DNA of 64,000 nt from Actinomadura madurae (GCF_900115095.1 NZ_FOVH01000007.1:342431-406430), one strand, 5' to 3'; positions 34,842 through 43,727 are shown, counted from the first letter of the stretch. Notes: a model not told the origin generated them from the letters alone. Made by a program: numbers and translations.

Positions 34842-35294
34842 ATGGACAAGCCCACGGACCTGATCGAGTACGAGACGATGCTGCTCGGGCGGCACAGCCT
34901 GGCCACCCGCCGGTCCCGGCGCGAGGGCGGCCTGCTGGAGCGCAGCGCCTACATCCTGCTCAGCCGCGTCCGCATCGAGGGCCCGATGTCGATCCGGCAG
35001 CTCAGCGAGGCGTTCGACCTGGACCCCTCGACCCTCAACCGGCAGACCTCCGCCATGCTCCGCGACGGCCTGGTCGAGCGCATCCCCGACCCCGAGGGCG
35101 GCATCGCCCGCAAGTTCCGCATCACGGCCGAGGGGGAGCGCCGGCTGGACGCCGAGCGCGCCCAGATCGTCACCGGCATCGACAAGATCATGGCCGACTG
35201 GACATCGGACGAGGTCGCCGCCTTCGCCGCCTTCCTCCAGCGCTTCAACACCGACATCGAGCGGCTGGCCGGCCATCCCTGGCCGCGCCCCTGA
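34842..35294 (+). CDS. MarR family transcriptional regulator
   Basis: 150 residues with the MarR winged helix at about 45-115: ILLSRVRIEGPMSIRQLSEA, then FDLDPSTLNRQTSAMLRDGL (recognition helix) and the wing RIPDPEGGIARKFRIT. N- and C-terminal helices form the dimer interface. It very probably represses itself and the divergent MFS pump; the inducing compound is unknown. ATG start with GGAAGGAA upstream. Intact length. Confidence 0.92.
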   Translation: MDKPTDLIEYETMLLGRHSLATRRSRREGGLLERSAYILLSRVRIEGPMSIRQLSEAFDLDPSTLNRQTSAMLRDGLVERIPDPEGGIARKFRITAEGERRLDAERAQIVTGIDKIMADWTSDEVAAFAAFLQRFNTDIERLAGHPWPRP

Positions 35295-35310
35295 CGGCGG
35301 CTAGCCTCGG

Positions 35311-36159
35311 ATGATGCGCTTCGGAGTCAACGTTCCCAACTTCGGCCCCGGCACCGACCCGGGCGTCCTGCGGCAGTGGGCGCGGACGGTCGAGGGCCTC
35401 GGCTTCGACCTGCTGATGGTCTCCGACCACGTCGCCATCACGCCCGACGTCGCCGAGCAGTACCCGGCGCCGTTCTACGAGCCGTTCACCACGCTCTCCT
35501 GGCTGGCGGGCGTGACCGACCGGGTGCGGCTGGGCACCACCGTGCTCATCGTCCCCTACCGGCACCCGCTGCTCGTCGCCCGCATGGCCGCCAACCTCGA
35601 CGACCTCAGCGGCGGGCGGCTGGTCCTCGGCACCGGCGTCGGATGGGCGCGCGAGGAGTTCGCGGCGCTCGGCGTCCCGTTCGGCCGCCGGGGCGCCCTG
35701 ACCGACGAGTACCTGCAGACGATCCGCACCGCGTGGGAGCACACCGCCGACTACCGCGCCGGGCGGATCCCCCTCTGGATCGGCGGGCACAGCGACGCCG
35801 CGCTCCGCCGGGCCGTGCGCCTGGGCGACGCGTGGCACCCGCTGCGCTTCACCCTCCCGTGGCTCCAGGACGCCCTGGAGCGCCTGAAGACCATCGCGGA
35901 CGACCATGGCCGCCCGGTTCCCGCGCTCCAGCCCCGCATCCTTCTCCGGCTGACGCGGTCCCCCGTCACCCGGCCGGACCGCCTCGCCGGCGAGGGCACC
36001 ATCGAGCAGGTGGCGGACGACCTCGACCGGCTGCGGGCCCTCGGCGCCGACACGGTCGTCCTGGACCCCTTCAACGGCGATCCCGACGAGACCCTGCGCC
36101 CCACCACCGCGTGGCGCGACCTCGCCGCGGTCGCCGCCCTCGGCAACGCGGCCGGCTGA
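35311..36159 (+). CDS. LLM-class F420-dependent oxidoreductase
   Basis: 282 residues (two adjacent ATGs; 35314 is equally likely). LLM landmarks: RFGVNVPNFGPGTDPGVLRQW, GFDLLMVSDHVAITPDV, LGTTVLIVPYRHPLLVARMAANLDDLSGGRLVLGTGVGW (in pieces) and IPLWIGGHSDAALRRAVRLGDAWHPL. It is expected to use F420 or FMN in the cytosol. TAGCCT at 35302-35307 lies six bases before 35314, so a leaderless transcript starting at the ATG is possible. It follows the MarR gene by 16 bases, so read-through is likely. Confidence 0.86.
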   Translation: MMRFGVNVPNFGPGTDPGVLRQWARTVEGLGFDLLMVSDHVAITPDVAEQYPAPFYEPFTTLSWLAGVTDRVRLGTTVLIVPYRHPLLVARMAANLDDLSGGRLVLGTGVGWAREEFAALGVPFGRRGALTDEYLQTIRTAWEHTADYRAGRIPLWIGGHSDAALRRAVRLGDAWHPLRFTLPWLQDALERLKTIADDHGRPVPALQPRILLRLTRSPVTRPDRLAGEGTIEQVADDLDRLRALGADTVVLDPFNGDPDETLRPTTAWRDLAAVAALGNAAG

Positions 36160-36168
36160 CCGCGGGTG

Positions 36169-36837
36169 TCAGTCCCGCGCGATCGAGAACCCGAGGATGA
36201 CGGCGGCGGAGACCACCACATGTCCTGGAGCGAGATCCTGCGGGGACGCGGCACCGCCGGAGCCGTGGCCCCGGTACCGCTCGAAGCCGGCCCCCTCCGG
36301 GTCCACGTCGTCGATGTGGATGACGGCGCCGATCCGGACCCCGGCGGCCTCCGCGTACAGCTCCGCCTTGCGCCGGGCCGCCGTCACGGCCTCGCGGCGC
36401 GCCTCGGCGCGCAGGTCGCCCTTGCCGGTCACGTCGAACTCGACGGCCTCGATCTCGTTGGCGCCGGCGGCCACGAGGTCCACCAGCAGGCCCTGCACGT
36501 CGTCGAGATCGGCGGACTCGACGGAGAACGCCGCCTGGCACTCGTAGCCGAGGAACTTGCGCTCCGACCCGTAGCTCCACGAACTCTTCAGGCCGAGCCG
36601 GGAACGCTCGACGGCGCCGTCCGCCACGCCGTGCCCGCGGAGCGCCCGCCGCACCGCCTGCACCGCGTCGCTGGCGACCGCGAACGCGTCCGACGGGGTC
36701 TGCTCCACGCGGATCACTTTGAACCGGGCCCGCACCAGGTCCGGCGCCGCCTTGACACTCGCCGCGCCGTACGCGGTCACGCCCCACGGGCGTTCCACCA
36801 TCTGCATGGCGATGATCCAACCATCGATGATCCGCAC
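36169..36837 (-). CDS. SIMPL domain (DUF541) protein
   Basis: 222 residues from GTG; an ATG at 36807 is the alternative. The SIMPL pattern is visible: GVTAYGAASVKAAPDLVRARFKV at the N-terminus, YECQAAFSVESADLDDVQGLLVDLVAAGANEI in the middle and ARREAVTAARRKAELYAEAAGVRIG. DUF541 proteins are often periplasmic, but no clear signal peptide is seen here, so this one may be cytosolic. Role unknown. It converges on the LLM oxidoreductase and is divergent from the MetE-like gene. Confidence 0.8.
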   Translation of the reverse strand: MRIIDGWIIAMQMVERPWGVTAYGAASVKAAPDLVRARFKVIRVEQTPSDAFAVASDAVQAVRRALRGHGVADGAVERSRLGLKSSWSYGSERKFLGYECQAAFSVESADLDDVQGLLVDLVAAGANEIEAVEFDVTGKGDLRAEARREAVTAARRKAELYAEAAGVRIGAVIHIDDVDPEGAGFERYRGHGSGGAASPQDLAPGHVVVSAAVILGFSIARD

Positions 36838-36922
36838 GGGACGGCCTTTCCCGTACCGGCGGGACGGGACCGGACCGGAGGCGGCGCCGAGCACGAGGCC
36901 GCGGCCCATCTTCGGCAGACCA

Positions 36923-36951
36923 TTGATCGTCGTCGCGAGTGTGCCTAGATT
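36923..36951 (+). promoter_or_regulatory. Candidate promoter for the MetE-like gene
   Basis: TTGATC (36923-36928), 17-base spacer, TAGATT (36946-36951), 39 bases upstream of the GTG start. Both hexamers and spacing fit a housekeeping sigma factor promoter of actinomycetes. Confidence 0.55.
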
Positions 36952-36990
36952 GGCAGGGCCACAGACCCCGCCTCGCGGAGGGAGCGAGCC

Positions 36991-38130
36991 GTGACCGAAG
37001 GTGCAACCGGTTCCGTGCGGACGGCCCCGCCGTTCCGCGCCGACCATGTCGGCAGCCTGCTGCGTCCGCCCGAGCTGCTCGCGGCCCGGGACGACCGCGC
37101 CCAGGGCCGCATCGACGCGGCCGCGCTGGCCGCGGCGGAGGACGCCGCCATCCGCGACGTGGTCCGGATGCAGCGCGAGGCCGGGCTCCGGTCGGCCACC
37201 GACGGGGAGTTCCGCCGCACGTCCTGGCACATGGACTTCATCTACCGGCTCGGCGGGATCAGCCCGGCGGACGAGAAGATCAAGGTCCGGTTCCACGGCG
37301 CGGACGGGGACATCGAGTTCACCACCGCCGCCCTGCGCGTGCACGACAAGGTCCGCCTGGACGACACGATCTTCGCCGACCACTTCGCCTTCCTGAAGGA
37401 CGCGGTCGAGGAGGGCGTGACCCCGAAGCTGACGATCCCGTCGCCGAACATGGTGCACTACCGGGGCGGGCCCGCGGCGATCGACCCGCAGGTGTACCCC
37501 GACATCGAGGAGTTCTGGCACGACCTCGCCGCCGCCTACGCCGAGCAGGTGCGCCGGCTGGGCGAGCTGGGCTGCCGGTACCTCCAGCTGGACGACACCA
37601 GCCTCGCCTACCTCAACGACCCCGCGCAGCGGGCCATGATCACCGAGCGCGGCGACGACGCCGAGCACCTGCACCTGCGCTACATCAAGCAGATCAACGC
37701 CGCGATCGGCGGGCGCCCCGAGGGCATGAACGTCACCACCCACATGTGCCGGGGCAACTTCCGCTCGTCCTGGACGGCGGAGGGCGGCTACGACTTCGTC
37801 GCCGAGGCGCTGTTCGGCGAGCTGGCCGTGGACGGCTTCTTCCTGGAGTACGACGACGAGCGCTCCGGGGGCTTCGAGCCGCTCCGGTTCGTCCCGCCCG
37901 GCAAGATGGTCGTGCTCGGCCTGGTCACCACCAAGCGCGGCGAGCTGGAGTCCAAGGACGACCTCAAGCGCCGCATCGACGAGGCGTCGCGGTTCGTCCC
38001 GCTGGAGCAGATCTGCCTGTCGCCGCAGTGCGGGTTCTCCTCCACCGTCGAGGGCAACGTCCTGACCGCCGAGCAGCAGGCCGCGAAGCTTCGCCTCATC
38101 GCCGAGACCGCCGAGGAGGTCTGGGGCTGA
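36991..38130 (+). CDS. Short MetE-like cobalamin-independent methyltransferase (YxjG/YxjH type)
   Basis: 379 residues, only the catalytic barrel of MetE, without its N-terminal half; this is the normal size of the B. subtilis YxjG/YxjH group. FRADHVGSLLRPPELLAARD at the N-terminus is a group hallmark. Zinc ligands look intact: His and Cys in THMCRGNF, Glu in FFLEYDDER and Cys in SPQCGFSS. It probably transfers a methyl group to homocysteine or a related thiol; the methyl donor is uncertain. GTG start with GGAGGG. Its proximity to the cobalamin block may be chance. Confidence 0.85.
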   Translation: MTEGATGSVRTAPPFRADHVGSLLRPPELLAARDDRAQGRIDAAALAAAEDAAIRDVVRMQREAGLRSATDGEFRRTSWHMDFIYRLGGISPADEKIKVRFHGADGDIEFTTAALRVHDKVRLDDTIFADHFAFLKDAVEEGVTPKLTIPSPNMVHYRGGPAAIDPQVYPDIEEFWHDLAAAYAEQVRRLGELGCRYLQLDDTSLAYLNDPAQRAMITERGDDAEHLHLRYIKQINAAIGGRPEGMNVTTHMCRGNFRSSWTAEGGYDFVAEALFGELAVDGFFLEYDDERSGGFEPLRFVPPGKMVVLGLVTTKRGELESKDDLKRRIDEASRFVPLEQICLSPQCGFSSTVEGNVLTAEQQAAKLRLIAETAEEVWG

Positions 38131-38147
38131 CCTCCCCCGGCCAGGCC

Positions 38148-38179
38148 GTTCCCCCGCCTGTCCGTTCCCCCGCCTGTCG
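38148..38179. repeat. Two tandem 16-base repeats
   Basis: GTTCCCCCGCCTGTCC (38148-38163) followed by GTTCCCCCGCCTGTCG (38164-38179), then a further GTTCGG. Located just after the MetE-like stop in the 155-base gap before uppP. No coding or hairpin role seen. Confidence 0.7.
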
Positions 38180-38285
38180 GTTCGGTTAATGATGGGTGAA
38201 CACCTCCTCCACATCGCCCGGTGCGATCACCGGCCGGGAGTAGGCTCGCCGCGGACAGCCGCAGGTCAGGAGAGGAACCGGGTCT

Positions 38286-39122
38286 TTGAGCGTGATCAGT
38301 GTCGGGCAGGCGATCGTCCTCGGGATCGTGGAGGGCCTGACCGAGTTCCTCCCGGTGTCCTCGACCGGCCATCTGAAGATCACCGAAGGCCTGATGGACA
38401 TCCCGGTGGACGACCCGTCCGTCGTCGGGTTCACCGCCGTCATCCAGGTCGGCGCGATCGCGGCCGTGCTGGTGTACTTCTTCTCCGACATCGTCCGGAT
38501 CGTCCGCGCGTGGGGCCGCGGCATCGCCCAGCCGGCGGAGCGCTACCACCACGACTACAAGTTCGGCTGGTGGGTCATCTTCGCCACCGTCCCGGTCGTG
38601 CTCGTCGGCGTCGCCGCCAAGGACCTCATCGAGGGGCCGCTCGCCTCGCTGTGGGTCGTCGCCGGTTCCCTGCTCGGCGGCAGCGTCGTGATGTGGCTCG
38701 CCGACCGGTACGGCAGGCACAAGCGCGGTGAGGACGACACGTCCCTCACCGACGCGATGCTGATCGGCTCGTCCCAGATCCTGGCGATGCTGTTCCCCGG
38801 CTTCTCCCGGTCGGGCGCGACGATGTCCACCGGCCTGCTGCTCGGCCTCGACCGGGTCGCCGCGACCCGGCTGTCGTTCTTCCTGGGCCTGCCCGCCCTG
38901 ACCGGCGCCGGAATCTACGAGCTGCCGAGCGCGCTCGGGTCGGGCGCCGACCCGCTGCCGCTGGTGGTCGGCACCGCCGTCTCGTTCGTCGTCGCCTACG
39001 CGTCCATCGCCTGGCTGCTCAGGTTCGTCGCCCGGCACACCTTCACGTCCTTCGTGATCTACCGGGTCGCCATCGGCCTGCTCCTGTTCGCCCTGCTGGG
39101 CACCGGGACCCTGGACTCCTGA
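38286..39122 (+). CDS. uppP: Undecaprenyl-diphosphatase UppP (BacA)
   Basis: 278-residue integral membrane phosphatase that recycles undecaprenyl pyrophosphate for cell wall synthesis. Signature motifs are EGLTEFLPVSSTGHL near residue 17 and PGFSRSGATMSTGLLLG near 168; eight or so hydrophobic helices. The TTG at 38286 has AGGAGAGGAA nine bases upstream; the GTG two codons later is an alternative. Monocistronic by spacing. Overexpression of this family gives bacitracin resistance in general. Confidence 0.95.
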   Translation: MSVISVGQAIVLGIVEGLTEFLPVSSTGHLKITEGLMDIPVDDPSVVGFTAVIQVGAIAAVLVYFFSDIVRIVRAWGRGIAQPAERYHHDYKFGWWVIFATVPVVLVGVAAKDLIEGPLASLWVVAGSLLGGSVVMWLADRYGRHKRGEDDTSLTDAMLIGSSQILAMLFPGFSRSGATMSTGLLLGLDRVAATRLSFFLGLPALTGAGIYELPSALGSGADPLPLVVGTAVSFVVAYASIAWLLRFVARHTFTSFVIYRVAIGLLLFALLGTGTLDS

Positions 39123-39208
39123 GCCCCGCCCGGCGTGCGAGAGACTGTCGAGATCCGCACGTCCGTGCCGGGCACGGCGTGCACGCCCACCGCCGAGGAA
39201 CGGAGCTG

Positions 39209-39958
39209 ATGGTCATGGACGACGCGATGTGGGCCGGGACGGTCGCCATCACGGGCCACGGGGACGACGAGCTCGAGGCGTACCTGGCGAGGCCGCTGGG
39301 CGACGCGCCGCGCGGCGGCGTGGTGGTGATCCACCATCTGCCCGGGTACGACCCCGGCACCAAGGAGTTCGCCCGGACGTTCGCCGCCCACGGGTACGCG
39401 GCGATCGTCCCGAACCTGTACTCGCGCGAGGGCGCCGGCGTCAGCCCGGACGACCAGGCCGCCGCGGCCCGCGCCAAGGGCGGCGTCCCCGACGACCAGC
39501 TCGTCGGCGACGTCGCGGGAGCCGCCGCCTACCTGAACTCCCTCGACCACGCCAACGGGAAGGTCGGCGTGATCGGGCACTGCTCGGGCGGCCGGCACGC
39601 GTTCCTCGCCGCCTGCGATCTCGACATCGACGCCGCCGTCGACTGCTACGGCGCGTTCGTGGTGACCGACCCGCCGGAGGAGGCCCCGACCACCGCCGGT
39701 TCGATCATCTCCAAGGCGCCGAACCTGTCGTGCCCGCTGCTCGGCCTGTTCGGCGAGGAGGACCGGTTCCCGGCGCCGGACGAGGTCGCCGCGCTCGACG
39801 CGGAGCTGACCCGGCTCGGCAAGGAGCACGAGTTCCACACCTATCCGGGCGCCGGGCACGCGTTCTTCGCCGTCGAGCGGCCGGCGTTCCGGCCCGACGC
39901 CGCCAAGGACGGCTGGCAGAAGATCTTCACCTTCCTCGGCCGCCACCTGAGCGCCTGA
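39209..39958 (+). CDS. Dienelactone hydrolase family protein
   Basis: 249-residue alpha/beta hydrolase. The nucleophile elbow is GHCSGG (Cys, as in true dienelactone hydrolases), the acid is in GEEDRFPAPDEV and the His in GAGHAFFAVERPAF. N-terminal GGVVVIHHLPGYDPGTKEFART is typical. It may hydrolyse dienelactone-like or other cyclic esters. GGAG lies before the ATG at 39209; an in-frame ATG at 39215 is the alternative. Followed after 11 bases by a small unknown protein, probably co-transcribed. The aromatic catabolic island begins 970 bases on but on different transcripts. Confidence 0.88.
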   Translation: MVMDDAMWAGTVAITGHGDDELEAYLARPLGDAPRGGVVVIHHLPGYDPGTKEFARTFAAHGYAAIVPNLYSREGAGVSPDDQAAAARAKGGVPDDQLVGDVAGAAAYLNSLDHANGKVGVIGHCSGGRHAFLAACDLDIDAAVDCYGAFVVTDPPEEAPTTAGSIISKAPNLSCPLLGLFGEEDRFPAPDEVAALDAELTRLGKEHEFHTYPGAGHAFFAVERPAFRPDAAKDGWQKIFTFLGRHLSA

Positions 39959-39969
39959 AAGGACCCGGC

Positions 39970-40272
39970 ATGTGCACCTACCAGACCGTGAAGGTCCAGT
40001 TGGACGGCGCGGCGAAGGGCGCCACCGGCTGGTTCACGCTGACCGACGGCGCGGTCTACGTCGACCACCCGTACCACGCCTGCCACGAGCACACGGTGAA
40101 CATCGACTTCACCAATCCCGGCGACGGGCCGTCCGCGCGGGTCGCGGTCGAGCTGACCGAGGAGTCGGCGCTGGCGCTGGTCGAGGCCATCCAGGCGGCC
40201 CTCGCCGCCGCGCCGCCCGGCCTGGCCTCCGGCTCCGCCTCCGGTTCCGCCCGGCGGACCGGGGCGGCCTGA
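39970..40272 (+). CDS. Small conserved protein, DUF6295-like
   Basis: 100 residues starting MCTYQTVKVQLDGAAKGATG; the core about 1-60 includes WFTLTDGAVYVDHPYHACHEHTVNIDF, with several Cys and His residues (C2, H34, H37, C39, H40, H42 approximately) that could bind metal, and VAVELTEESALALVEAIQAAL. The tail is Gly/Ser/Ala-rich. I associate this pattern with actinobacterial DUF6295 but cannot confirm it. Eleven bases after the dienelactone hydrolase with an AAAGGA site, so one transcript is likely. Confidence 0.7.
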   Translation: MCTYQTVKVQLDGAAKGATGWFTLTDGAVYVDHPYHACHEHTVNIDFTNPGDGPSARVAVELTEESALALVEAIQAALAAAPPGLASGSASGSARRTGAA

Positions 40273-40281
40273 CCCGGCCTG

Positions 40282-40311
40282 GGCGGGCGGCGCCCCGCCG
40301 CGCCGCCCGCC
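40282..40311. terminator. Strong GC hairpin between convergent genes
   Basis: GGCGGGCGGC-N10-GCCGCCCGCC, a perfect 10-bp stem centred in the 63-base gap between the small protein and the VOC gene that face each other. No U-tract, but position and strength suggest a bidirectional terminator. Confidence 0.5.
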
Positions 40312-40335
40312 GGTCACTCCCCCGCGCGGGCTCTC

Positions 40336-40818
40336 TCACTCCCCCGCGTGGGCCCTGCGGAGCTCAGCGATGTCGATCTTGCCCATGGACAGCATCGCGC
40401 CGGTGGCGCGTGCCGCCTTCGCCGGGTCCGGGTCGCTCATCAGCTCGTGCAGCACGGTCGGGATGACCTGCCAGGACACGCCGAACCTGTCCTTCACCCA
40501 GCCGCAGGGGCCCGGCTCGCCGCCGTCCTCGGTGAACCGGTTCCAGTAGTAGTCGACCTCGTCCTGGTCCGCACAGGGGATCTGGATCGAGATCGCCTCG
40601 TTGAAGGTGAACTGCGGGCCGCCGTTGAGGCCCACGAACTTCTGGCCGTTGAGCTCGAACTCCACGGTCACCACCGACCCGGGCTCGCCCGGGCCGGCCT
40701 CGGTCGCGCGGAAGACGTCGCCGATCTTCGCCTCCTTGAAGACGGAGACGTAGTAGTTCGCCGCCTCCTCGGCCTGCCCGTCGAACCACAGGCACGTGAT
40801 GAACGGTCCGGATGCCAT
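40336..40818 (-). CDS. VOC family (PhnB/3-demethylubiquinone methyltransferase-like) protein
   Basis: 160 residues: ITCLWFDGQAEEAANYYVSVF at the N-terminus and the C-terminal GWVKDRFGVSWQVIPTVLHEL are the PhnB-like pattern of the vicinal oxygen chelate fold. ELNGQKFVGLNGGPQFTFNEAISIQIPC lies between. The fold is shared by glyoxalases, dioxygenases and resistance proteins; these PhnB-like members have no established reaction and are often misnamed methyltransferases. ATG with GGAGG upstream. Single gene by spacing. Confidence 0.88.
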   Translation of the reverse strand: MASGPFITCLWFDGQAEEAANYYVSVFKEAKIGDVFRATEAGPGEPGSVVTVEFELNGQKFVGLNGGPQFTFNEAISIQIPCADQDEVDYYWNRFTEDGGEPGPCGWVKDRFGVSWQVIPTVLHELMSDPDPAKAARATGAMLSMGKIDIAELRRAHAGE

Positions 40819-40926
40819 CGTTACCTCCCGCTGTAGGTCGCTTCACCAGTGCAGACCAGGCGGGTCCCGGAAACTCATCGGTCCAGGCAGGACCCCGCCG
40901 CGGCGGGCCGATCGGGACGCGGTGCG

Positions 40927-42360
40927 TCAGCGGGTGTGCGTGGAGGAACTCCGGAAGTCGGTGTAGGTGTAGGGGTTGTCGAGGACCTTCGTCTCGGGGA
41001 CGTCGGGGTACATGCCCTTGCGCCATTCCTCTTCACCCATCGACGAGCGCAGGTACTCCACCGTGGCCTCGACCTCGCGCCGGGCGGCGGCGAGGTCCGC
41101 GTCCACCAGGCGGTGGGCGTGCTTGACGACGCGCCCGTTCACCACGACGGTGTGGACGTCCCCGCGCTGCGCCTGGAACGCGACGTGCCCGTACGGGTTG
41201 AGGAGGGGGAACGACACCGGCGAGTCGTCGTTCTTGATCAGGACGACGTCGGCCTTCTTGCCGGGTTCGAGGCTGCCGAGGTCGTCGCGGCCGAGCGTCC
41301 GGGCCCCGCCGCGGGTGGCCCAGTCGACGACCTGGTCGGCGCGCAGGCTGCAGTGCGTGACGGTGTCCCCGCTGCCGTGCGCCTCCATGTGCATGCGGCA
41401 GCGGTCGGCGCCCAGCGTGGTCCGCATCGCGGAGAACAGGTCGCCGCTCCACCAGACGCTCGTGTCCATCGACAGCGACACCGGGATGTCGTGCGCGCGC
41501 AGCAACCAGGTGGGCGGGTAGCCCTGCCCGGCGCTCTGCTCGCTCTCGGTCGAGACGGAGATGGAGCCGCCGGTGGCGGCGATCCGGTGGTACGAGTCGG
41601 CCGACAGCGACGCGGCGTGCACGTACACGGTCTCGGGCGTCATGAACCCGTGGTCGTGCATCTGCTTGATGCCCTCGTCGCTGGTCGCGCCCCACACGCC
41701 CGCGTGGGTGGTGACGGGGACGCCCAGCTCGCGGGCGACCTCGAAGGCGGGCTTCTCCGGGAAGGCCGGGTCGCCCACCACGTCGAACGCGATCTGGAAG
41801 CCGAGCATGTCGCCGCCGATGAGCTTGCCGGCGAAGTCGCGGAACTCCGGCGTGCCGGTCCACTCGGCGGGCGGCGCCTGGATGTTGCCGTAGGCGAGGA
41901 CGAACCGCCCGGGCACCGAGCGGAGCGCGTCCACCGCGGCGTCGGCGTGGTCGAGGGTCTGCAGGCCGTGGGACCAGTCGACCACCGTCGTCACGCCCGC
42001 GTCGATGGCCTCCAGCGCGGCGAGCACGTTCCCGGCGTGGATGTCGTCGGGGCGGAACCGCTTGCCGTGCTCCAGGTAGTACCAGACGAAGTACTGGGTC
42101 AGCGTCCAGTCGGCGCCGTAGCCGCGCATCGCGGTCTGCCACATGTGCCGGTGGGTGTCGATCATGCCGGGCATGACGATGCCGCCGGACGCGTCGATCT
42201 CGGCGGTGCCGTCCGGTACCGGCAGGTCGGGGCCGACCGCGGTGATCGTCTCGCCCTCCAGGAGGACGTCGGCGCGGTCCAGCACCGCACGCCCGTCGGT
42301 CATCGGCAGGACGGTACCGCCGCGCAGCACCAGGGGACGGCCGGGCTCGAACTCGCTCAT
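40927..42360 (-). CDS. Metal-dependent amidohydrolase, ATZ/TRZ type
   Basis: 477 residues from the ATG with GAGGAG eight bases upstream. Metal ligands: HxH in MIDTHRHMWQ, His in VTTHAGVW, His in VYVHAASLS and Asp in LSMDTSVWW. C-terminal KADVVLI and VVVNGRVVK complete the composite domain. Relatives deaminate or dechlorinate cyclic compounds and hydrolyse amides; several are annotated as cytosine deaminase-like. It is divergent from the CaiB operon, so it likely serves the same catabolic pathway. Substrate unknown. Confidence 0.87.
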   Translation of the reverse strand: MSEFEPGRPLVLRGGTVLPMTDGRAVLDRADVLLEGETITAVGPDLPVPDGTAEIDASGGIVMPGMIDTHRHMWQTAMRGYGADWTLTQYFVWYYLEHGKRFRPDDIHAGNVLAALEAIDAGVTTVVDWSHGLQTLDHADAAVDALRSVPGRFVLAYGNIQAPPAEWTGTPEFRDFAGKLIGGDMLGFQIAFDVVGDPAFPEKPAFEVARELGVPVTTHAGVWGATSDEGIKQMHDHGFMTPETVYVHAASLSADSYHRIAATGGSISVSTESEQSAGQGYPPTWLLRAHDIPVSLSMDTSVWWSGDLFSAMRTTLGADRCRMHMEAHGSGDTVTHCSLRADQVVDWATRGGARTLGRDDLGSLEPGKKADVVLIKNDDSPVSFPLLNPYGHVAFQAQRGDVHTVVVNGRVVKHAHRLVDADLAAARREVEATVEYLRSSMGEEEWRKGMYPDVPETKVLDNPYTYTDFRSSSTHTR

Positions 42361-42459
42361 CGGTTGCACTCCTCGTCCGTGGACACGACCGCCGGGAGCA
42401 GCACGGACTCATGTCCGCTCTACGGTCACACCTGCTTGTGGCCACTCTTGTCACCGGTA

Positions 42460-42540
42460 GTCAAAGTGTCAACCACTTGACCCGTCCAGATATCGGCGTG
42501 CCAGAATCGAGGTGACGGACGAACGTCCGTCCAACGGACG
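42460..42540. promoter_or_regulatory. Regulatory region of the divergent amidohydrolase-CaiB genes
   Basis: Contains an imperfect repeat GTCAAAGTG-N5-CACTTGAC (42460-42481), whose right arm includes a TTGACC -35 candidate, and GACGGAC-N4-GTCCGTC (42514-42531) followed by another ACGGAC. Two different dyads between divergent genes suggest two regulators, IclR and PaaX of this island being candidates. Confidence 0.5.
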
Positions 42541-42554
42541 ATCGAAGGAGCCGG

Positions 42555-43727
42555 ATGACGGACACCGCGCGCGAGGGGCCGCTGTCGGGGGTGCTGGTGG
42601 CGGACTTCTCCCGGATCCTCGCCGGTCCCTACGCGACGATGCTGCTCGCCGACCTCGGCGCCGACGTGGTGAAGGTGGAGGGGCCGAAGGGCGACGACAC
42701 CCGGTCGTGGACGCCGCCGACACGCGGCGACACGGCGACCTACTACCTCGGCGTCAACCGGGGGAAGCGCTCGATCGCCCTGGACCTGCGGGACGAGGAC
42801 GACGCCGCGGCGGCCCGCGAGCTGGCCCGCCGCGCGGACGTCGTCATCGAGAACTTCAAGCCGGGCGGCCTCGCCCGGTTCGGGCTCGACTACGACACGG
42901 TGCGCGCGGGCAACCCCGGCGTCGTCTACAGCTCGATCACCGGGTTCGGGTCGGGCGCCGGACGGCACGTCCCCGGGTACGACCTGATGGTGCAGGCGAT
43001 CTCCGGGCTGATGAGCCTGACCGGCGACCCGGACGGCCCGCCGTACCGGGCGGGGATCTCGGTGTTCGACGTGATGGCGGGCAACCACGCCGCGATCGGC
43101 ATCCTCGCGGCGCTGCGGCACCGCGACGCGACCGGCGAGGGCCAGCTCGTCGAGGTGAACCTGCTGTCGTCGGCGCTGACCGGGCTGGTCAACCACAGCT
43201 CCGCCTTCGTCGCCGGCGACACCGTCCCGTACCGGATGGGCAACGCGCACCCGAGCGTGTTCCCCTACGAGCCGCTGCCGACCGCCGACAACGACCTGAT
43301 CGTCACGGCGGCGAACGACGGGCAGTTCCGGAGGCTGTGCGAGGTCCTCGGCATCCCCGACATCCCGGACGACCCGCGCTACGCGACCAACGCGGCCCGC
43401 ACCGCGAACCGGGACGAGCTGCGGCCCCTCCTGGTCGAACGGCTCAAGGAGCGCGGCGCGGTCGAGTGGTTCGACCTGCTGGTGGAGGCGGGCGTGCCGA
43501 GCGGGCCGATCAACACCATCGACGGCGGGTTCGCGATGGCGGAGCGGTTCGAGCTGGACCCGGTCGTGGTGGTCGGCGAGGGCGCCCACGCGGTGCCGAC
43601 GACCCGGCACCCGATCCGGTTCTCGCGGACGCCCGCGACGTACCGGCTGCCGCCGCCGGAGCTCGACGAGCACGGCGCCGAGCTGCGGGAGTGGCTCCGC
43701 GCACCGCGGGAGGACGGCCGTGGCTGA
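42555..43727 (+). CDS. CaiB/BaiF family CoA transferase
   Basis: 390-residue class III CoA transferase. Characteristic segments: VLVADFSRILAGPYATMLLADLGADVVKVE, NRGKRSIALDLR, the catalytic Asp in GYDLMVQAISGLM, and GVPSGPIN near the C-terminus. It moves CoA from a donor thioester to a carboxylic acid. GAAGGAG lies four bases before the ATG. First gene of an operon with citryl-CoA lyase-like, LigB, LigA and MDR genes, which suggests CoA activation of a tricarboxylic ring-cleavage product before carbon-carbon cleavage (inference). Confidence 0.92.
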   Translation: MTDTAREGPLSGVLVADFSRILAGPYATMLLADLGADVVKVEGPKGDDTRSWTPPTRGDTATYYLGVNRGKRSIALDLRDEDDAAAARELARRADVVIENFKPGGLARFGLDYDTVRAGNPGVVYSSITGFGSGAGRHVPGYDLMVQAISGLMSLTGDPDGPPYRAGISVFDVMAGNHAAIGILAALRHRDATGEGQLVEVNLLSSALTGLVNHSSAFVAGDTVPYRMGNAHPSVFPYEPLPTADNDLIVTAANDGQFRRLCEVLGIPDIPDDPRYATNAARTANRDELRPLLVERLKERGAVEWFDLLVEAGVPSGPINTIDGGFAMAERFELDPVVVVGEGAHAVPTTRHPIRFSRTPATYRLPPPELDEHGAELREWLRAPREDGRG

